A model generated the notes under the pieces. It saw only the letters and a program-made list of their open reading frames with translations, did no database searches and was not told the DNA's origin. A stretch of DNA of 13,738 nucleotides from an uncultured Propionivibrio sp. GTDB lineage: Bacteria; Pseudomonadota; Gammaproteobacteria; Burkholderiales; Rhodocyclaceae. This document shows, one piece after another, positions 1 to 6,477 of this stretch. A program made the position numbers and the translations under genes. The stretch spans positions 1 to 13,738 of the forward strand of contig CALHZD010000019.1 in assembly GCA_938040985.1 (NCBI GenBank), written 5' to 3'. Each line of letters starts with the position of its first letter. Positions within the stretch are counted from its first letter, which is position 1.

Positions 1-54
1 AATCCGACGAATCCGACGAATCCGACGAATCCGACGAATCCGACGAATCCGACG
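1..54 (+). repeat. Six perfect tandem copies of a 9-bp unit (aatccgacg)
   Basis: The unit aatccgacg is repeated six times without a mismatch and may continue beyond the left edge. Because 9 is a multiple of 3, it keeps the reading frame and encodes Asn-Pro-Thr each time. Perfect identity suggests recent expansion or slippage. Confidence 0.95.
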
Positions 55-297
55 AGTTGCGCGGATTGCGCGGATTGTGCAGATTGGGTGGTGCTTGCCC
101 CCTTGCTGGCGCAATACTGGCGGCGTTTGCCGGAAAAGGTGCTGCCCTGCCATGCGCCGGGGCGGCTCAAAATGTGGCTCAAGTTGCTGTGCCGGCGCTT
201 TCCCGAGGCCGAGGCGTTGTACCAGGCAGTGCGCCCGCTGCCGGATGCCGCCTCGGTGACGGCCGTGCTGGCGCGGCATCACATTGGCGAGGGGTGA
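1..297 (+). CDS. 3' end of an unrecognised protein with N-terminal NPT and CAD repeats (5' end outside window)
   Basis: Frame 1 is open from the window edge to a TGA at 295-297. It reads six NPT tripeptides, a serine, three CAD tripeptides, and then an ordinary-looking segment of about 70 residues that begins WVVLAPLLAQYWRRLPEKVL and ends ARHHIGEG. I do not recognise the family. The last 70 residues have plausible composition (amphipathic, Leu/Arg/Ala-rich), and the frame ends 7 bases before the ATG of the next gene, whose ribosome binding site overlaps this stop. That favours a real gene in an operon with the methyltransferase. The repeat could be a linker inside a longer protein or an artefact of reading through non-coding repeats; a GTG at 88 could start a short 69-residue protein instead. 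Function unknown. Confidence 0.45.
   Translation, partial: NPTNPTNPTNPTNPTNPTSCADCADCADWVVLAPLLAQYWRRLPEKVLPCHAPGRLKMWLKLLCRRFPEAEALYQAVRPLPDAASVTAVLARHHIGEG
58..84 (+). repeat. Three copies of a second 9-bp unit (tgcgcggat)
   Basis: Directly after the first repeat and one serine codon come tgcgcggat, tgcgcggat and tgtgcagat. The third copy has two changes, but all three translate to Cys-Ala-Asp in the same frame. Confidence 0.85.
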
Positions 298-304
298 GGC
301 CATC

Positions 305-1087
305 ATGTCTGCGGAAGTTACCCATTCCGGACGTTTTGCTGATGTTGATTTCGATGCCTCTGCCGATGTTGCGGCCGGCGTTGCGAGGCATGCCGCAGGC
401 CGTTCCCGCCTTCCCGTGAGCGCGCAGTCCGCTGTTCATGAGCGTTTGCTCGCCGTACTCGAGCGGCATCGTGGCGCACCGTTCCGCAAACCTTATGCCG
501 ATTACAACCGGGCGGCCTTTGCCGCCAGCATGGCGCGGCGCGAACGCCATGCGCCGCAGGCGCCGCTGATTCTCGACGCCGGCTGCGGCGTCGGCGAGAG
601 CAGCATTCGGCTGGCGCGCGCTTTTCCCAACCATTACGTGATTGGCGTCGATCAGTCGGCTGCACGGCTGGCGCGCCGGATCGACCGAAAAACGGGCGGA
701 TTGCCGGAAAACCTCGATCTCGTGCGCGCCGATCTCGTCGATTACTGGCGGCTGCTGGGCGAGGCGGGCATCCGGCTTGACCGGCACTATCTGCTTTACC
801 CGAACCCCTGGCCGAAGATCGGCCATCTGGGGCGCCGCTGGCATGGGCATCCGGTTTTTCCCGCTTTGCTGGCGCTCGGCGGTACGCTGGAATGCCGCAG
901 CAACTGGCGGATTTATATCGAGGAATTCTGCCTTGCAGTGCGTGCGCTGAGCGGCGTGCCTATCCATTGCGAGTTACTCACCCCGCGGATGCTGGCGGCG
1001 CAGGGCGGCCCGCAGACGCCGTTCGAGCGTAAATACCGGGATTCCGGACATGCGCTGTGGCGTGCGTGCGCGGTACTGCCGCGTTGA
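305..1087 (+). CDS. TrmB-like SAM-dependent methyltransferase (divergent tRNA guanine-N7 methyltransferase family)
   Basis: The 260-residue product has a class I methyltransferase fold. SAM-binding motif I is DAGCGVGES (residues 91-99), and VD at 115-116 fits the acidic end of strand 2. The TrmB-type signature follows as LLYPNPWPK (163-171), with HLGRRWHGHP just after it, then SNWRIYIEEF (199-208) and TPFERKY...SGH near the C-terminus, which matches the TrmB substrate-end motif. Canonical TrmB makes 7-methylguanosine at position 46 of tRNA. Here the usual Asp of the PDPW motif is Asn (PNPW), so this is probably a paralogue and its substrate is uncertain. ATG at 305 is chosen because GAGG lies at 296-299, 5 bases upstream; an in-frame TTG at 284 is the alternative. 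It begins 7 bases after the preceding reading frame, so co-transcription is likely. Confidence 0.85.
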   Translation: MSAEVTHSGRFADVDFDASADVAAGVARHAAGRSRLPVSAQSAVHERLLAVLERHRGAPFRKPYADYNRAAFAASMARRERHAPQAPLILDAGCGVGESSIRLARAFPNHYVIGVDQSAARLARRIDRKTGGLPENLDLVRADLVDYWRLLGEAGIRLDRHYLLYPNPWPKIGHLGRRWHGHPVFPALLALGGTLECRSNWRIYIEEFCLAVRALSGVPIHCELLTPRMLAAQGGPQTPFERKYRDSGHALWRACAVLPR

Positions 1088-1226
1088 TGAGCCTGGAGCC
1101 CGCTGTTCATGCAAGAGCCTCTTGCCGGGCGGGTAATGCGGTCGATTTGGCAACGGCGCGCGCCCGCAATATGAACGGGGAAATTGAACGGGAAAATGCC
1201 CAAAGGAGCAAGGCGCAGAGACAGCG

Positions 1227-1257
1227 CATCGCAAAGACAGGTCATCGCAAAAACAGG
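1227..1257 (+). repeat. Short direct repeat in the gap between convergent genes
   Basis: The 15-mer catcgcaaagacagg at 1227-1241 is repeated with one change (catcgcaaaaacagg) at 1243-1257. It lies in the 200-bp gap between the convergent methyltransferase and glycosylase genes. I see no convincing terminator hairpin in this gap. Confidence 0.6.
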
Positions 1258-1287
1258 TAATGTTCCGGCGTTCAGCCGGCATCCCAT

Positions 1288-1893
1288 TCAGGTGGCACTG
1301 TCCTCAAGCAGTCCGATTTCCCGGAAAAATCCTGCATACACTGCCGCTTTCTTTTCCAGCGCCAGCGGGTACGCGCGCGAAGAGGACGGCAGGCGGTGGA
1401 GTTTAAGCGTTCGGCCGGCAAATTCCGTTTCCGCCGGCTGGCCAATGGCCGGTTTGGCCGTTGCGGGCGGCAGCAGCGAGAGCAAGGTATCCGTCGCCAG
1501 TTCGCCTGTCGTGGCAATGTTCCGGCACGCGGGCAGGCGGGAGAGCAGCTTGGCCAAATCGACCGGCTCGACGACTTCCAGAAACCTGTCCGAGGCATTG
1601 CCCTGTAGCCGCCGCACGCGGTATGCCGCATCGCTGAGGGCGATTCCCGTCTTGCCCAGAAAGTCCCGAATCTGCTGTTTTCTGAATCGTTTTTCGGCGG
1701 TGTTCGCCGCGATGAAATGGGCTTTGTCGCCGAAAAACACCCAGCCAAAAATCCGCCACATATCGTTCTGGAAGTTCGGGTAATAAAAATTCATCTTCCA
1801 GCGTGCTTGCGGCGGCGGGAAGGAGCCGAGCATCAGCAACCTGGCGTTTTCAGGCAGGAAAGGGGGGAGCGGATGTGTTTCGATGGAAGGCAT
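1288..1893 (-). CDS. Uracil/hypoxanthine-DNA glycosylase, UDG superfamily family 6 type
   Basis: The 201-residue product has the pattern of the family 6 (HDG) branch of the uracil-DNA glycosylase superfamily. This branch removes hypoxanthine, deaminated adenine, from DNA to start base excision repair. Visible signatures are LLMLGSFPPP (residues 19-28), FYYPNFQNDMWRIFG (36-50), in which an Asn of the YPN stretch is the expected catalytic-site residue, and LPSSSRAY (168-175), which resembles the DNA-intercalation loop motif of UDGs. Length is normal for the family. The frame stays open upstream to an ATG at 2145, but the added residues look non-coding; the ATG at 1893 begins just before the conserved core and has an AGG about 8 bases upstream. 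It lies 139 bp downstream of the DUF488 gene on the same strand. Activity on uracil versus hypoxanthine cannot be told from sequence. Confidence 0.85.
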   Translation of the reverse strand: MPSIETHPLPPFLPENARLLMLGSFPPPQARWKMNFYYPNFQNDMWRIFGWVFFGDKAHFIAANTAEKRFRKQQIRDFLGKTGIALSDAAYRVRRLQGNASDRFLEVVEPVDLAKLLSRLPACRNIATTGELATDTLLSLLPPATAKPAIGQPAETEFAGRTLKLHRLPSSSRAYPLALEKKAAVYAGFFREIGLLEDSAT

Positions 1894-2032
1894 GAGAGCA
1901 CCTGAAGATTTCCGTATGCCGCGCATACAAATTGAGTTGGCGTGATGTTTTGACGCCGGGTTTGAGAAGTTATCCGAAATTCCTTGCATTTTTTGCACTT
2001 CTTGACTTTTTGCTTCCTTGCCTGCGCATGAT

Positions 2033-2629
2033 TTAGCCGTATTTTCGGGATGGCGGAGTGGAAGCCGGCGTCGACGCCGGCTGGGAATCGGAAGGCTCCC
2101 GCTTTTTTCCGGGCGGTTCCGTATAGACGACTTTGTCGCCGACAATGATCGCCGGCGAGGTGTAGGGATGCTCTTTCGCTTTACCGATGCCGGTGATGTG
2201 CAGAATCGTCCAGCCCCGGGCTTTCAGGCAATCTGAGATCAGCGAGCGGTGACAGCGCCACCAGACGGCCTCGGCGCACATCAGCGCTGTCGTTGTTTCT
2301 TTTGCTAAAGCGGTCAGCGCGTCGATGCCGCGTTCAAAAACCTCGGTTTCCATGTGATCCGCATAGGCCTGAAACGAGGCGTTGCGCCAGCGGGTGTTGT
2401 GCGAAGCGCGGTTCATTCTGCGCCTGCCGCCCAAATCCGCCAGATAAACGTAGGCAATGCCGGCTAAAGCCAGCGTTTGCGCCAGGTTGTCCTGATTAAA
2501 CTGCGGGTATTTGCGCGAGCCGGGCAGACGGCGGATGTCCGCCAGCGTTTGGATGGCAAACGATTGCAGCATGGCGACAAACGTATTGATGTCGTGCGTG
2601 GAATGGCCGATGGTGTAGAGGATGTTCAT
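2033..2629 (-). CDS. DUF488 family protein with a low-complexity C-terminal tail
   Basis: The 198-residue product carries the hallmarks of the DUF488 family, whose biochemical role is not established. These are YTIGHSTHDINTF (residues 5-17), a DIRRLPGSRKYPQF segment (31-44) and the Cys-containing block LMCAEAVWWRCHRSLI (116-131) with Cys118, Cys126 and His127. The folded part ends near residue 172. A polar tail (EPSDSQPASTPASTPPSRKYG) follows, which is unusual and partly encoded by a perfect DNA palindrome. I chose ATG 2629 because the next residues are the conserved family start; the open frame extends to 2701 but the extra residues look non-coding. The ribosome binding site is weak. The adjacent DNA glycosylase on the same strand may be co-transcribed, but the 139-bp gap makes that uncertain. 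Confidence 0.85.
   Translation of the reverse strand: MNILYTIGHSTHDINTFVAMLQSFAIQTLADIRRLPGSRKYPQFNQDNLAQTLALAGIAYVYLADLGGRRRMNRASHNTRWRNASFQAYADHMETEVFERGIDALTALAKETTTALMCAEAVWWRCHRSLISDCLKARGWTILHITGIGKAKEHPYTSPAIIVGDKVVYTEPPGKKREPSDSQPASTPASTPPSRKYG
2063..2082. repeat. 20-bp perfect palindrome inside the DUF488 tail
   Basis: agccggcgtcgacgccggct is its own reverse complement. It encodes about residues 183-189 (QPASTPA) of the DUF488 protein. There is no T-run on either side, so it is not a typical intrinsic terminator. Confidence 0.9.
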
Positions 2630-3123
2630 GTGCGGTGGTCTGTGGTCCCTTGCGGGGCAATCTGCCGTTTTTCGATGTTTCGGCGTGTGTAGCGTGTACA
2701 TGCAGCGATATGGCGATTTCCAAGCACGCCAGTACGGCGGTCTACTGGACTCCCGAACATTTTCCCGATGATGGGCCGCACAGTGTCACAGTGTATGTCG
2801 CGACGGCATTGACCCATACAAACGTACCGCACGGAGTGTGCCCCCCTTGAGCGTGCGCCGTTTGATGAGCTTCGATGGTGTGTTGCAACAAAGATTCTAC
2901 AAGGAGTTTTTGCATTGGCTGCGAGATGTCGGTGCATACCGGCGCCTCGCCGTCATGCGGAGGCGGGCTTTGCGAGCCGGCGTTGCGGAGAATGGGAGGA
3001 AAGCCGTGAAGATGCGAGGGAGGTGAAGAAAGTAGAAGGTAGTAGAAGGCATTAGAAGGGCGGAGAAACCGGGGCACGAAAAACCGGGCGAGGATGAAAT
3101 GCGTCGCGGCATGTCGTCGGCCT
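2630..3123. other. 494-bp intergenic region between xseA and the DUF488 gene
   Basis: No frame here has both a recognisable protein and a ribosome binding site. It should contain the promoter of the minus-strand DUF488 gene and the 3' end of the xseA transcript, but I see no convincing -10/-35 pair and no clear terminator. Positions about 2990-3065 are purine-rich on the plus strand and contain three closely spaced tagaagg units (3031-3059). No RNA gene was recognised. Confidence 0.6.
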
Positions 3124-4623
3124 TTATTTTTGCTTGTCCTGTTGGGATCTTTCGATGCGTGCGTTGAGTGCCCCCTTGTAGAGGCGAATGTGGATGCGTT
3201 CGTTTTCCGCCAGTGTTTGACTGTCGCGAACGATGCGATCGTGCGCGTCGGTGACAATACTGTAACCGCGAGCAAGTACGGCGTGCGGATTGAGATGCGA
3301 AAGACCGCCGGACAGGCGGGAGAGCCGTTCTTGCTGCGTATGTAGATGACGACGCCAGAGCGCCGACAACCATCCGCGCAGCGTGTCGAGCTGCCGGGCG
3401 CGTTCCGCGGTGCGTGGCCGGCCGAGGCGCAGGCGGTGCGCCAGTTCGGCGAGCGTCTGCTGCCGGCGGCCGGTTTGCAGGCGCAATGCGCCGTTCAGAC
3501 GCTGCCGGAGCGTGTGTAGTTGTTCGCTTTGCGCAGCCAGCCGCCGGGCGGGGTGAATGAGCCGGGCGGCCAATAGATCGAGCTGCTGGCCGCGCAGCTC
3601 CAAAATATGCCGGATTTGCCGGGAGAGAGCGACATGGCCGGCATCAAGGCGGCGGCGCAGCGCGGCGCGTTCGGGCGCAGCCAGCTCGGCGGCGGCGGTG
3701 GGCGTCGGCGCGCGCTGATCGGCGGCAAAGTCGGCCAGCGTGACGTCGGTTTCATGGCCGATGCCGGCGATGACCGGCAGGGCGCTGTTGCGGAGGGCGC
3801 GCGCCAGCGCTTCATCATTGAACGCCCAGAGATCTTCCAGGCTGCCGCCGCCCCGGCAAAGAATCAGGACGTCACATTCGGCGCGCCGGTTGGCCTGGTT
3901 GAGGGCGTCGATGATCTGCGCGGCGGCGCTTTCGCCCTGGACGGGCGTTGGATAGAGGATCAGGCGCACGTGCGGCGCGCGGCGGGCCAGCGTGGTCAGC
4001 ACGTCGCGCAGCGCCGCGGCCTGCGGCGAAGTGATGATGCCGATGGCGCCCGGAAACGCGGGGAGCGGGCGCTTGTCTTCCAGGGCAAACAGCCCTTCGC
4101 GCGTCAACCGGTCCTTGAGCTGGAGGAAGCGTTCGTACAGATCGCCCAGTCCGGCCTTACGCAGGCTTTCGACATTGAGCTGAAAGTCGCCGCGCGCTTC
4201 ATACAGAGTGACCAGCGCGCGCGCTTCGACGCGCTGCCCGTCGGCCAGCCGCCAGCCGAGCAACTGGGCGCGGTTGCGGAACATGGCGCAGCGGACCTGG
4301 GCTTCGGCGTCCTTGAGCGAGAAGTAGACATGGCCAGAGGCGGCGTAGCTCAGATTAGAGATTTCGCCGGCGACCCAGCACAGCGGGAAAGCCGCCTCAA
4401 GCCGTTCGCGCACCAGCCGGTTGAGTCGGGAAACCGGAATGACAGGCGCCGATGCTGCGGATGTTGTCGCCGCCGGTATAGGGCGCGGCGTCGATGTGGC
4501 AACGGCTGCGGACAAAACAGGCGATGCGGCGACCCGGGCGGCAGGCTGCGCGAACAAATCGCCCGTCAAGGGCGAGGCGGGACTGCGGGATCCGGTTTTG
4601 CGGGGTGTCTGGCGACGGCTCAT
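3124..4623 (-). CDS. xseA: Exodeoxyribonuclease VII large subunit XseA
   Basis: The 499-residue product is the catalytic large subunit of exonuclease VII, a cytoplasmic single-strand DNase that degrades DNA from both ends together with several small XseB subunits. A nucleic-acid-binding OB-fold spans about residues 62-165 (GEISN 86-90, GHVYFSLKD 97-105). The catalytic domain shows FPGAIGIITSPQAAALRD (190-207), LCRGGGSLEDLWAFNDE (255-271) and IAGIGHETDVTLADFAAD (285-302). A helical, coiled C-terminal region follows, ending in LARGYSIV plus a short tail. It is longer than E. coli XseA because of a roughly 60-residue Ala/Thr/Pro-rich N-terminal extension of unknown role; a start closer to the OB-fold is possible, but no better ribosome binding site was found. 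The xseB partner is not in the window. Confidence 0.95.
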   Translation of the reverse strand: MSRRQTPRKTGSRSPASPLTGDLFAQPAARVAASPVLSAAVATSTPRPIPAATTSAASAPVIPVSRLNRLVRERLEAAFPLCWVAGEISNLSYAASGHVYFSLKDAEAQVRCAMFRNRAQLLGWRLADGQRVEARALVTLYEARGDFQLNVESLRKAGLGDLYERFLQLKDRLTREGLFALEDKRPLPAFPGAIGIITSPQAAALRDVLTTLARRAPHVRLILYPTPVQGESAAAQIIDALNQANRRAECDVLILCRGGGSLEDLWAFNDEALARALRNSALPVIAGIGHETDVTLADFAADQRAPTPTAAAELAAPERAALRRRLDAGHVALSRQIRHILELRGQQLDLLAARLIHPARRLAAQSEQLHTLRQRLNGALRLQTGRRQQTLAELAHRLRLGRPRTAERARQLDTLRGWLSALWRRHLHTQQERLSRLSGGLSHLNPHAVLARGYSIVTDAHDRIVRDSQTLAENERIHIRLYKGALNARIERSQQDKQK

Positions 4624-4894
4624 GCGCCTATTTTAGAGGGAATTTAGAGCGTGGCGAGAAAAAGGGGAGGGTGGGAAAGAAGGGAAAAGAGATCAGAAAG
4701 GAGTGATGAGAACACATGAAATGTCGTTGAGGCAGCCGGGCCGTAAAAGTATGGGCTAAGTTATGGGCTCAGGGATACCGATGGATTCGATGCCTACTCG
4801 TTTCATATTTACCTCGGTGCTTTTTCCGGCGCTGAGGCCGTATTCATCCCGATTCCGTGCGGGATTGCGGCATGAGATTGCCAAATCATCGGTT

Positions 4895-4903
4895 TTATGC
4901 ACA
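4895..4903 (+). promoter_or_regulatory. Putative DnaA box (ttatgcaca)
   Basis: This 9-mer fits the relaxed consensus TTWTNCACA. It lies about 60 bases upstream of the AT-rich block. Alone it would be weak evidence; its value comes from the pair at 5096-5118. Confidence 0.4.
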
Positions 4904-5095
4904 TTTTTGGGCGGAATGTCCGGAGTGTGCCGAAAATTGTCAGGTGTAGGGCAGGTAAGGTATTGATATTTCTGTATTAAATTTTAACTATCTGATTTAA
5001 ATAGTTTTTTAATTTTTGCCTATTTTCAGGGCGACGTAAACGAAACCCTTGTCTGGACGGGGTTTGGGGACATTGTTCAGCGATAAATCACAAAG

Positions 5096-5118
5096 TTATC
5101 CACAGATTTTGTGAATAA
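5096..5118. promoter_or_regulatory. Inverted pair of DnaA boxes (ttatccaca / tgtgaataa)
   Basis: ttatccaca at 5096-5104 is the perfect high-affinity DnaA box. Five bases later comes tgtgaataa (5110-5118), the reverse complement of ttattcaca, which fits TTWTNCACA on the other strand. Closely spaced inverted boxes beside an AT-rich block resemble origin or DnaA-regulatory sites. The location just upstream of exbB is compatible with transcriptional control by DnaA; there is no dnaA or dnaN gene in the window. Confidence 0.55.
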
Positions 5119-5317
5119 ACGGATTTCTCGCACAACCTGCGCGCGATCGCACGATATATGTGCGGCTCGGCGCGCGTCTTTTCCGCAAAATGCGTCGCGC
5201 GCCAGGGGCGGGTGTGGCGCGAAGCAATGACAAAAGCAATGAAAAACCGGCGAAAGACTTGCCGAGCAGAACGCCACAGGCTAAAGTTCGCCCCTGAAAA
5301 AGTTTCTGGAGAAAAGC

Positions 5318-5926
5318 GTGTTTTCCATCATTCTTGCTGCCGGGTGGCCGATCTGGCCCTTGCTTTTTGCTTCAATCGTCGCGGTTGCCCTGATTATTGA
5401 GCGCCTGATTGCTTTGCGGCGCTCCAAAATCATGCCCGACGGGCTGTTGCAGCAGGCGGTCGGCGAATATCGTCAGGGCAAGCTCAATAAGGAGAAGCTG
5501 GACGCGCTGGAAAATGATTCGCCGCTGGGCCGGATTCTGGCGGCGGGTCTGCGCAACGTCAAAAGCCCGCGCGAAGTGATGCGCGAGTCGATCGAGGAAG
5601 CCGGCAATATGGTGGCGCATGAGTTGGAACGCTACCTGACGACGTTGGGTACGATCGCTTCGATCAGCCCGCTGATGGGCTTGTTCGGCACGGTCGTCGG
5701 GATGATCGAGATTTTCGGCTCGCAGGCGCCGACCGGCAGTAATCCGGCGCAGCTCGCACATGGCATTTCGATTGCGCTGTACAACACCGGGTTCGGTCTG
5801 GTGATTGCCATTCCCAGCATGATTTTCTGGCGGCATTTCCGCGGACAGGTTAATGGTTACCTCGTTGAAATGCAGCAGCAGGCGTTGCGCCTGGTCGAAG
5901 TCATTCACGGCGAACGCAAGGGCTGA
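5318..5926 (+). CDS. exbB: ExbB/TolQ/MotA-family proton channel subunit
   Basis: The 202-residue inner-membrane protein would form, with ExbD, a proton channel that energises TonB-dependent or similar envelope work. Three membrane segments are visible: about residues 5-27, 109-132 and 150-172, with a cytoplasmic loop of about 80 residues between the first and second. TM2 contains SPLMGLFGTVVGMIEIF, the family signature, with Thr125 matching the conserved channel Thr. TM3 reads HGISIALYNTGFGLVIAIPS, with Thr157 conserved but Ile152 where E. coli ExbB has a Glu. The start is GTG at 5318: GGAG at 5308-5311 is well placed, and the next residues are the usual family start. exbD begins 9 bases after the stop, so the two form one transcription unit. 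No tonB is nearby. Confidence 0.9.
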   Translation: MFSIILAAGWPIWPLLFASIVAVALIIERLIALRRSKIMPDGLLQQAVGEYRQGKLNKEKLDALENDSPLGRILAAGLRNVKSPREVMRESIEEAGNMVAHELERYLTTLGTIASISPLMGLFGTVVGMIEIFGSQAPTGSNPAQLAHGISIALYNTGFGLVIAIPSMIFWRHFRGQVNGYLVEMQQQALRLVEVIHGERKG

Positions 5927-5935
5927 GAGGCAGGC

Positions 5936-6358
5936 ATGAACTTTCGACGCGGCAGTACCCAGGATGAGCCGGAAATCAACCTGATTCCGATGATCGACGT
6001 GTTGCTGGTCATCATCATTTTTCTGATGCTGACGACGACGTATGCCAGATTTTCCGGCCTGGAAATCAACTTGCCGACGGCGGACGCCGAAAAGAAAAGC
6101 GAACAGCCGAATGAAGTCCATATCGCCGTGACGGCGAACGGCCAGGTCATGATCAATAAATCGCCGTTGTCTGCTAACGACGTTGATTCGATCAGTGCCG
6201 CCCTGCGCCGGGCCGCCGCCGGCATGACTGAGCCGCTCATCATCGTCAATGCTGACGCCAAGGCGACGCACCAGAGCGTCGTCGATGTCATGCAGGCGGC
6301 ACAGGCGGCCGGGTATCCGCATATCTCTTTTGCGACCCAGTCCCCGCCGCCGCGCTGA
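5936..6358 (+). CDS. exbD: ExbD/TolR-family biopolymer transport protein
   Basis: The 140-residue product has a short cytoplasmic N-terminus, one membrane segment (about residues 15-36, INLIPMIDVLLVIIIFLML) and a periplasmic domain. Asp21 in the IPMIDV motif matches the essential proton-carrying Asp of ExbD/TolR. It partners with the ExbB encoded 9 bases upstream. The ribosome binding site GAGAGG lies just before ATG 5936. The length is typical. The following gene, lpxK, starts about 120 bases later on the same strand; ExbBD pairs upstream of lpxK are common in betaproteobacteria, but whether they serve iron uptake or an envelope lipid process is not shown by this sequence. Confidence 0.92.
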   Translation: MNFRRGSTQDEPEINLIPMIDVLLVIIIFLMLTTTYARFSGLEINLPTADAEKKSEQPNEVHIAVTANGQVMINKSPLSANDVDSISAALRRAAAGMTEPLIIVNADAKATHQSVVDVMQAAQAAGYPHISFATQSPPPR

Positions 6359-6477
6359 TTGCCGTTTTTATCGTTTTGCACATCTCGTGCGGCGTTGATG
6401 CTTCACTCGTGCCTGCCTGCGCCGGCTGTCATGCGGCTTCTTAGGGTGTCTTGTCGGGCCTGTGCGTGCGGGCGTCC

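Larger units (their letters stand above)
4624..5317. other. 694-bp intergenic region between divergent xseA and exbB, with an AT-rich core
   Basis: No convincing gene is present. Next to the xseA start is a purine-rich tract (about 4655-4703, plus strand). A strongly AT-rich block runs from about 4961 to 5020. Consensus DnaA boxes flank this block at 4895-4903 and 5096-5118. The region must also hold the promoters of xseA (leftward) and exbB (rightward); no -35/-10 pair stood out on inspection. Confidence 0.7.

Noticed and set aside
179..967. 262-codon minus-strand open frame opposite the methyltransferase
   Set aside because: Antisense shadow; the plus-strand frame has clear methyltransferase motifs.
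2838..3026. 62-codon plus-strand open frame in the xseA-DUF488 gap
   Set aside because: GTG start without a Shine-Dalgarno, Arg-rich low-complexity product and no known motif.
2742..3275. 177-codon minus-strand open frame in and beside the xseA 3' region
   Set aside because: It overlaps the 3' end of xseA in another frame, shows no recognisable domain and has no ribosome binding site; a decayed gene fragment cannot be excluded.
4763..4966. 67-codon open frame upstream of exbB
   Set aside because: Its composition and start context do not look coding and it runs into the AT-rich block.
5082..5100. Fur-box-like gataa-N9-ttatc upstream of exbB
   Set aside because: Only the outer arms and one inner base match the 19-bp Fur consensus (11 of 19 by hand), and the right arm is part of the perfect DnaA box.
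4895..5118. Region as the chromosomal replication origin
   Set aside because: No dnaA, dnaN or other origin-linked gene is present, and plus-strand G exceeds C in the lines counted on both sides, so there is no skew switch.
5372..6322. 316-codon minus-strand open frame opposite exbB and exbD
   Set aside because: It is antisense to two clearly identified genes and is His/Arg/Gln-rich, as expected of a reverse-strand shadow in GC-rich DNA.
6374..6382. ttttgcaca, another match to the relaxed DnaA consensus, between exbD and lpxK
   Set aside because: It is isolated and about one such match is expected by chance in a window of this size.
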